DNA of 64,000 nt from positions 1,240,001 through 1,304,000 of the forward strand of contig CAWGIG010000001.1 of the NCBI GenBank assembly GCA_963822595.1, in the 5' to 3' direction. Numbering within the stretch: position 1 is the stretch's first letter; each line of letters begins with the position of its first letter. The translations under genes were made by a program, and so were the position numbers. The notes under the pieces were generated by a model, which saw only the letters and a program-made list of their open reading frames with translations, searched no databases and was not told where the DNA came from. This stretch comes from CAVRUH01 sp963822595. Its GTDB lineage: Bacteria > Chlamydiota > Chlamydiia > Chlamydiales > Waddliaceae. Shown piece by piece: positions 60,459-64,000 of the stretch.

Positions 60459-61433
60459 ATGAATGATTTGTTTGAGATTATCATCAAGTGTGTCGTCCTA
60501 CTGCTAGTATTGATTACCTGTGCAGCGTATATGACTTTACTGGAACGAGTACTCTTAGCTAGATTTCAGCTAAGAATAGGTCCAAATCGCGCAGGCCCCT
60601 TTGGATTGTTGCAGCCACTTGCCGATGTCATTAAGCTTCTTTTCAAAGAAAATTTCCAGCCTGCTGGAGCAGAAACATTCACTTTTTGGCTTGCTCCTGC
60701 CATATCCGTATTTTTATCTCTTTTTGTTTTTGTTTTGATTCCCTTTGGAGACCCTGTAGAAATTTGGGGCAAGCAAGTGACTTTAAGAATTGCGGATGTG
60801 AATGCCGGGATCGTTTTTCTATTTTCCCTATCCTCTCTAGCAGTTTATGGAGTCGTTTTAGCCGGTTGGTCATCCGACAACCGCTATTCGCTTCTCGGAG
60901 GACTGCGGGGAACGGCACAGATGATTAGCTATGAAGTTCCTATGGGCATATCCATATTGACCGTTGTTCTATGTGCAGGGACGCTAAGTCTTCCGGGAAT
61001 CGTTGAGGCCCAGACCCATCATTGGTATGTTTTGACAAATCCCATTGGATTTATCATCTATTTGATCACGGCATTTGCCGAGACAAACCGATCCCCTTTT
61101 GATTTGCCGGAAGCGGAGCAAGAGCTTACAGGTGGATACTTCACGGAATATGGCGGAATGAAATTCGCCTCATTTTTTCTCGCAGAATATATCAATATTC
61201 TTGCAGTCGCATCCATCGCCGTCACACTTTTTCTCGGTGGCTGGCACGGTCCGGGAGATATTCCTGTTCTTTGGTTTGCATTAAAAGTATTTGCAATTGT
61301 ATTTTTATTTATTTGGGTTCGGGCTACGCTACCCCGTTTTCGATATGATCAGTTGATGAGTTTTGGTTGGAAGGTATTGATTCCTATCGCAACCCTTAAT
61401 TTTTTAGTAACAGCCTATTTTACCTTGGTTTAG
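60459..61433 (+). CDS. nuoH: Complex I subunit H
   Basis: Membrane subunit linking the quinone site to the proton channels. The 324-residue protein has about eight helices and the conserved segments RIGPNRAGPFGLLQPLAD, AQMISYEVPMG, AFAETNRSPFDLPEAEQELT with its acidic loop, and RATLPRFRYDQLM. Starts 2 nt after nuoG. Confidence 0.97.
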   Translation: MNDLFEIIIKCVVLLLVLITCAAYMTLLERVLLARFQLRIGPNRAGPFGLLQPLADVIKLLFKENFQPAGAETFTFWLAPAISVFLSLFVFVLIPFGDPVEIWGKQVTLRIADVNAGIVFLFSLSSLAVYGVVLAGWSSDNRYSLLGGLRGTAQMISYEVPMGISILTVVLCAGTLSLPGIVEAQTHHWYVLTNPIGFIIYLITAFAETNRSPFDLPEAEQELTGGYFTEYGGMKFASFFLAEYINILAVASIAVTLFLGGWHGPGDIPVLWFALKVFAIVFLFIWVRATLPRFRYDQLMSFGWKVLIPIATLNFLVTAYFTLV

Positions 61434-61434
61434 A

Positions 61435-61908
61435 ATGAAAAAGAAGTTATCACAAGTTTTTGCAATGTTCTGGGGGATGTTTATCGTTTTCAAACATCTT
61501 TTCAGACGTCCTACAACGATTCAATACCCTGAAAAAAAACGAAAATTGCCACTCCGTTCCCGCGGACGCCATTATTTAACCAAATGGAACGACGGTAAGG
61601 AGAGATGCGTCGGTTGCGAACTTTGTGCAATCGTATGCCCTTCACAGGCAATTTATGTTAAACCTGCTCAAAACGAGCCTAATGATATGCATTCGCATGG
61701 CGAACGCTATGCTTCCGATTTTCAGGTCAATATGCTACGTTGCATCTTTTGCGGGTATTGTGAGGAAGCTTGTCCAACAGGTGCTATCATTTTAGGAAAT
61801 GAGTATGAATTGTCAGGATATAATCGCGAATCCCTCATATATACGAAGGAAATGTTAACAGAAAAAAATCCCGGAGATTCCGGTCGCGATCCTAATAGGG
61901 AGATCTAA
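61435..61908 (+). CDS. nuoI: Complex I subunit I (two 4Fe-4S clusters)
   Basis: A 157-residue ferredoxin-like subunit carrying clusters N6a and N6b. Both binding motifs are intact: CVGCELCAIVCP and CIFCGYCEEACP. An N-terminal amphipathic helix precedes them (VFAMFWGMFIVFKHLF). One nt separates it from nuoH and from nuoJ. Confidence 0.97.
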   Translation: MKKKLSQVFAMFWGMFIVFKHLFRRPTTIQYPEKKRKLPLRSRGRHYLTKWNDGKERCVGCELCAIVCPSQAIYVKPAQNEPNDMHSHGERYASDFQVNMLRCIFCGYCEEACPTGAIILGNEYELSGYNRESLIYTKEMLTEKNPGDSGRDPNREI

Positions 61909-61909
61909 G

Positions 61910-62404
61910 ATGTGGTTTGAATGGATTATGGGACTTGTATTGATACTATCTTCTCTGGGAGTTATCTTAACTCCCAATCCGGTACATGCAAGCCTGTCAT
62001 TTTTAGTCACGCTTCTTTCTCTTGCTATGCTCTATTTGCAGTTATCGGCGCCGTTTATTTCTGCCATGCAGGTTTTGGTATATGCAGGAGCCATTTTGGT
62101 CATCTTTATGTTCGTTATCATTTTGTTCCAGGATGCTTATCATGAAATTGAGAAATTTAAACCGCAGAGTTCGGCAACCCTAATTTTCAGTGCTATTGCT
62201 ATTGCTTCAGTCGTGTTGGTATATCTGGGAAGCAAGCTCGTCGGATTAACATTAAATCATGAAATACTTCCCGAGGGCTATGGGAACGTAGAAACACTTG
62301 GGAAGTCTCTCTATATAGATTTCTTTTTTCCGTTCGAGGCGGTTGTTTTATTGTTTTTAATCGCCCTTGTCGGCGCTTTATATACAGGAAGAAAGGTGAC
62401 TTAA
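61910..62404 (+). CDS. nuoJ: Complex I subunit J
   Basis: A 164-residue membrane subunit with five helices. The conserved third helix reads MQVLVYAGAILVIFMFVIILF, with the acidic and glycine-rich features of NuoJ/ND6. Immediately followed by nuoK. Confidence 0.95.
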   Translation: MWFEWIMGLVLILSSLGVILTPNPVHASLSFLVTLLSLAMLYLQLSAPFISAMQVLVYAGAILVIFMFVIILFQDAYHEIEKFKPQSSATLIFSAIAIASVVLVYLGSKLVGLTLNHEILPEGYGNVETLGKSLYIDFFFPFEAVVLLFLIALVGALYTGRKVT

Positions 62405-62704
62405 ATGGATGTCTTACCAACGATTCTCATTAGTATGGCGATGTTTTTCATTGGCATCATCGGCGTAATCGCCAAGAGAAATGCCCTGATCTTATTTTTG
62501 TCCATTGAGCTCATGTTAAACGCTTCTAATCTATTATTCGTCTCGTTCTCCCGAAACTGGGGAAATCAGATTGGTTTAGTATGGGTGTTTTTTGTGCTTG
62601 TTGTGGCAGCAGCTGAAGCAGCCGTTGGATTGGCTATTGTGATCGCACTGTTTAGAACAAAACAGTGTGTAGATATTGATCAGTTTAATGATTTGAGGGG
62701 ATAA
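62405..62704 (+). CDS. nuoK: Complex I subunit K
   Basis: A 99-residue, three-helix subunit (ND4L). The two conserved membrane glutamates are seen in FLSIELMLNASNLLF and VAAAEAAVGLAIVIALF. Adjacent to nuoJ; nuoL follows after 2 nt. Confidence 0.97.
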   Translation: MDVLPTILISMAMFFIGIIGVIAKRNALILFLSIELMLNASNLLFVSFSRNWGNQIGLVWVFFVLVVAAAEAAVGLAIVIALFRTKQCVDIDQFNDLRG

Positions 62705-62706
62705 AA

Positions 62707-64000
62707 ATGTCTGTTGCAATTTGGATTGGTCTCTTTTCACCGCTGATTGGATTTCTAATCTTACTATTTTCTTCCCATGTCATCAGCCGTCGATTAACAG
62801 GAATTATAGCTTGCGCGACTGTTCTACTCTCTTTTCTTAGCTTTGCAGCAATTTTAGATATATATACAATGTCGCCGGCACAGCCTGGGGCCTACACATT
62901 ATTCTCATGGATTCCCGTACCGGGTATCAATGCTGACTTTTCCCTTGAACTTGATGCCTTATCTATTCTTATGAGCCTTCTTATTTCGGGAATAGGTTTT
63001 TTAATCCATGTGTATTCCACAGGATACATGGAACATGAAGAAGACTATGCTCGTTATTTCGCTTGCTTAAACCTTTTTGTATTTTCGATGCTCCTTCTCG
63101 TTCTTGCTAAAAACCTTCTCCTTTTATTTGTGGGTTGGGAAGGGGTAGGTTTAGCTTCTTATCTGTTGATCGGATTTTGGTACCATCGTCCTGCAGCTGC
63201 TCAGGCAGCCACAAAAGCATTTGTAGTGAACCGTATCGGAGATTTCGGATTCCTTTTAGCTCTTCTGTTAACCTTTCAAATTTTCGGTACAGGGGATATC
63301 GTAGAAATCAGTGCTCGAGCGACCAAAGAACTTGCCTTAGGTGGAACTTTAGTCACCGTGTTAACACTACTCTTCTTTTGTGGATCGATTGGTAAATCAG
63401 CGCAGATTCCATTGCATGTGTGGCTTCCAGATGCAATGGAAGGTCCGACACCGGTTTCCGCTCTTATCCATGCCGCGACAATGGTGACTGCCGGAGTATA
63501 CTTAGTTGTCCGCCTTCATCCAATATTCATTCTCGCTCCTGAAACGCTCAACGTCATCGGAACTATAGGTATCGTTACATCTTTATTTGCATCCATCTGC
63601 GCTATAGGACAAACCGATTTAAAACGTGTCCTCGCCTATTCAACAGTCAGTCAGCTAGGATTAATGTTCCTTGCCTGCAGCGTCGGCGCCTTCTATGCAG
63701 CAATGTTCCATTTAACAACGCATGCTTTTGTTAAAGCTCTTCTCTTCTTGTCGGCCGGTAACGTTGTTCATATGATGAACGGATCGACAAATATGGAAAA
63801 AATGGGAGGCTTAAGAAAAAAATTACCTAAAACACATGCTCTCTTTCTCCTTGGTGTTTTAGCTATGTCGGGGATACCTCCGCTCTCAGCATTTTTTAGT
63901 AAGGATCTTATTTTAGAACTCGAGCACGTTGCCGGATTCGAAACATTTTTCTATATCGGAGTGATCATTTCAGTCTTAACGGCATTCTACTTAACACGTG
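62707..64000 (+). CDS. nuoL: Complex I subunit L (partial, C-terminus beyond window)
   Basis: The gene is open from the ATG at 62707 to the window edge, giving the first 431 residues. It is an antiporter-like proton-channel subunit. Conserved blocks include LFVGWEGVGLASYLLIGFWY with the key Glu, FVVNRIGDFGFLLALLL, GKSAQIPLHVWLPDAMEGPT with a conserved Lys, PVSALIHAATMVTAGVYLV, and LKRVLAYSTVSQLGLMFLA. nuoM and nuoN are presumably downstream. Confidence 0.96.
   Translation, partial: MSVAIWIGLFSPLIGFLILLFSSHVISRRLTGIIACATVLLSFLSFAAILDIYTMSPAQPGAYTLFSWIPVPGINADFSLELDALSILMSLLISGIGFLIHVYSTGYMEHEEDYARYFACLNLFVFSMLLLVLAKNLLLLFVGWEGVGLASYLLIGFWYHRPAAAQAATKAFVVNRIGDFGFLLALLLTFQIFGTGDIVEISARATKELALGGTLVTVLTLLFFCGSIGKSAQIPLHVWLPDAMEGPTPVSALIHAATMVTAGVYLVVRLHPIFILAPETLNVIGTIGIVTSLFASICAIGQTDLKRVLAYSTVSQLGLMFLACSVGAFYAAMFHLTTHAFVKALLFLSAGNVVHMMNGSTNMEKMGGLRKKLPKTHALFLLGVLAMSGIPPLSAFFSKDLILELEHVAGFETFFYIGVIISVLTAFYLTR

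Noticed and set aside
63135..63395. Open frame inside nuoL
   Set aside because: Serine- and arginine-rich shadow of the nuoL reading frame, which continues to the window edge with all family motifs.

Overview
The window looks like a chromosomal segment of an environmental, amoeba-associated chlamydia (Chlamydiota, probably Parachlamydiales); I cannot name the genus from sequence alone. The reasons are: an nqrB-C-D-E block without nqrA or nqrF beside it, and a dksA-lspA pair, both as I recall them from Chlamydiaceae; a complete-looking nuo (complex I) operon, which Chlamydiaceae lack; many large helical or coiled-coil proteins of unknown function; and eukaryote-like signatures (IQ motif, CaaX-like C-terminus, F-box-like segment, patatin phospholipase) typical of effector-rich intracellular bacteria. 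Genes are AT-rich and closely packed, while several intergenic regions hold long palindromes, one family of which is strikingly GC-rich.

Layout. 1-5.0 kb (minus strand): 3' part of a diacylglycerol-kinase-like gene, an inositol-monophosphatase-family gene and nqrE-D-C-B. 5.0-10.6 kb: a coiled-coil protein, a lipoate-protein ligase, then a small accessory island of vapBC and a GxxExxY gene separated by copies of a hairpin-bearing repeat. 10.6-18.2 kb: a giant AsmA/TamB-like envelope protein, a methyltransferase, a small secreted protein, a PIG-L deacetylase and a DUF952 protein. 18.2-22.0 kb: potABCD polyamine transporter (minus). 22.2-26.0 kb: a proline-rich unknown, hemF with ybaK, and a LOG-family protein. 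26.1-30.4 kb: a 1454-residue helical protein. 30.8-34.2 kb: dksA-lspA-unknown-cinA-SpoU methyltransferase (plus). 34.4-40.0 kb: membrane protein, patatin phospholipase with an upstream 735-residue helical protein, and another chlamydia-type unknown. 40.1-44.6 kb: tkt-hemE and a protein carrying an IQ motif and ending in CIFC. 45.1-50.4 kb: a DHFR-fold protein, a HipT-like kinase with a HipS-HTH fusion partner, csaA, a frameshifted MarR-GNAT gene and a C1 aminopeptidase. 50.8-53.4 kb: a frameshifted F-box-like helical protein. 53.9-64.0 kb: nuoABCDEFGHIJK and the 5' part of nuoL, running off the window.

Physiology. The organism encodes two different NADH:quinone oxidoreductases, sodium-pumping Nqr and complex I Nuo, plus two haem-synthesis steps (HemE, HemF), transketolase, lipoate salvage and polyamine uptake.

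The most unusual content is non-coding. At least five families of long intergenic inverted repeats (here called HP-A to HP-E) occur about a dozen times. They sit in divergent, convergent and tandem gaps, and never inside the nqr, pot, nuo or dksA-SpoU operons. HP-D copies differ in their stems but keep pairing by compensatory changes. Two HP-C copies contain the same modules arranged inside-out. I cannot assign these families to a named element, and they are the best candidate here for an undescribed system. No rRNA, tRNA, CRISPR array or transposase gene was recognised.
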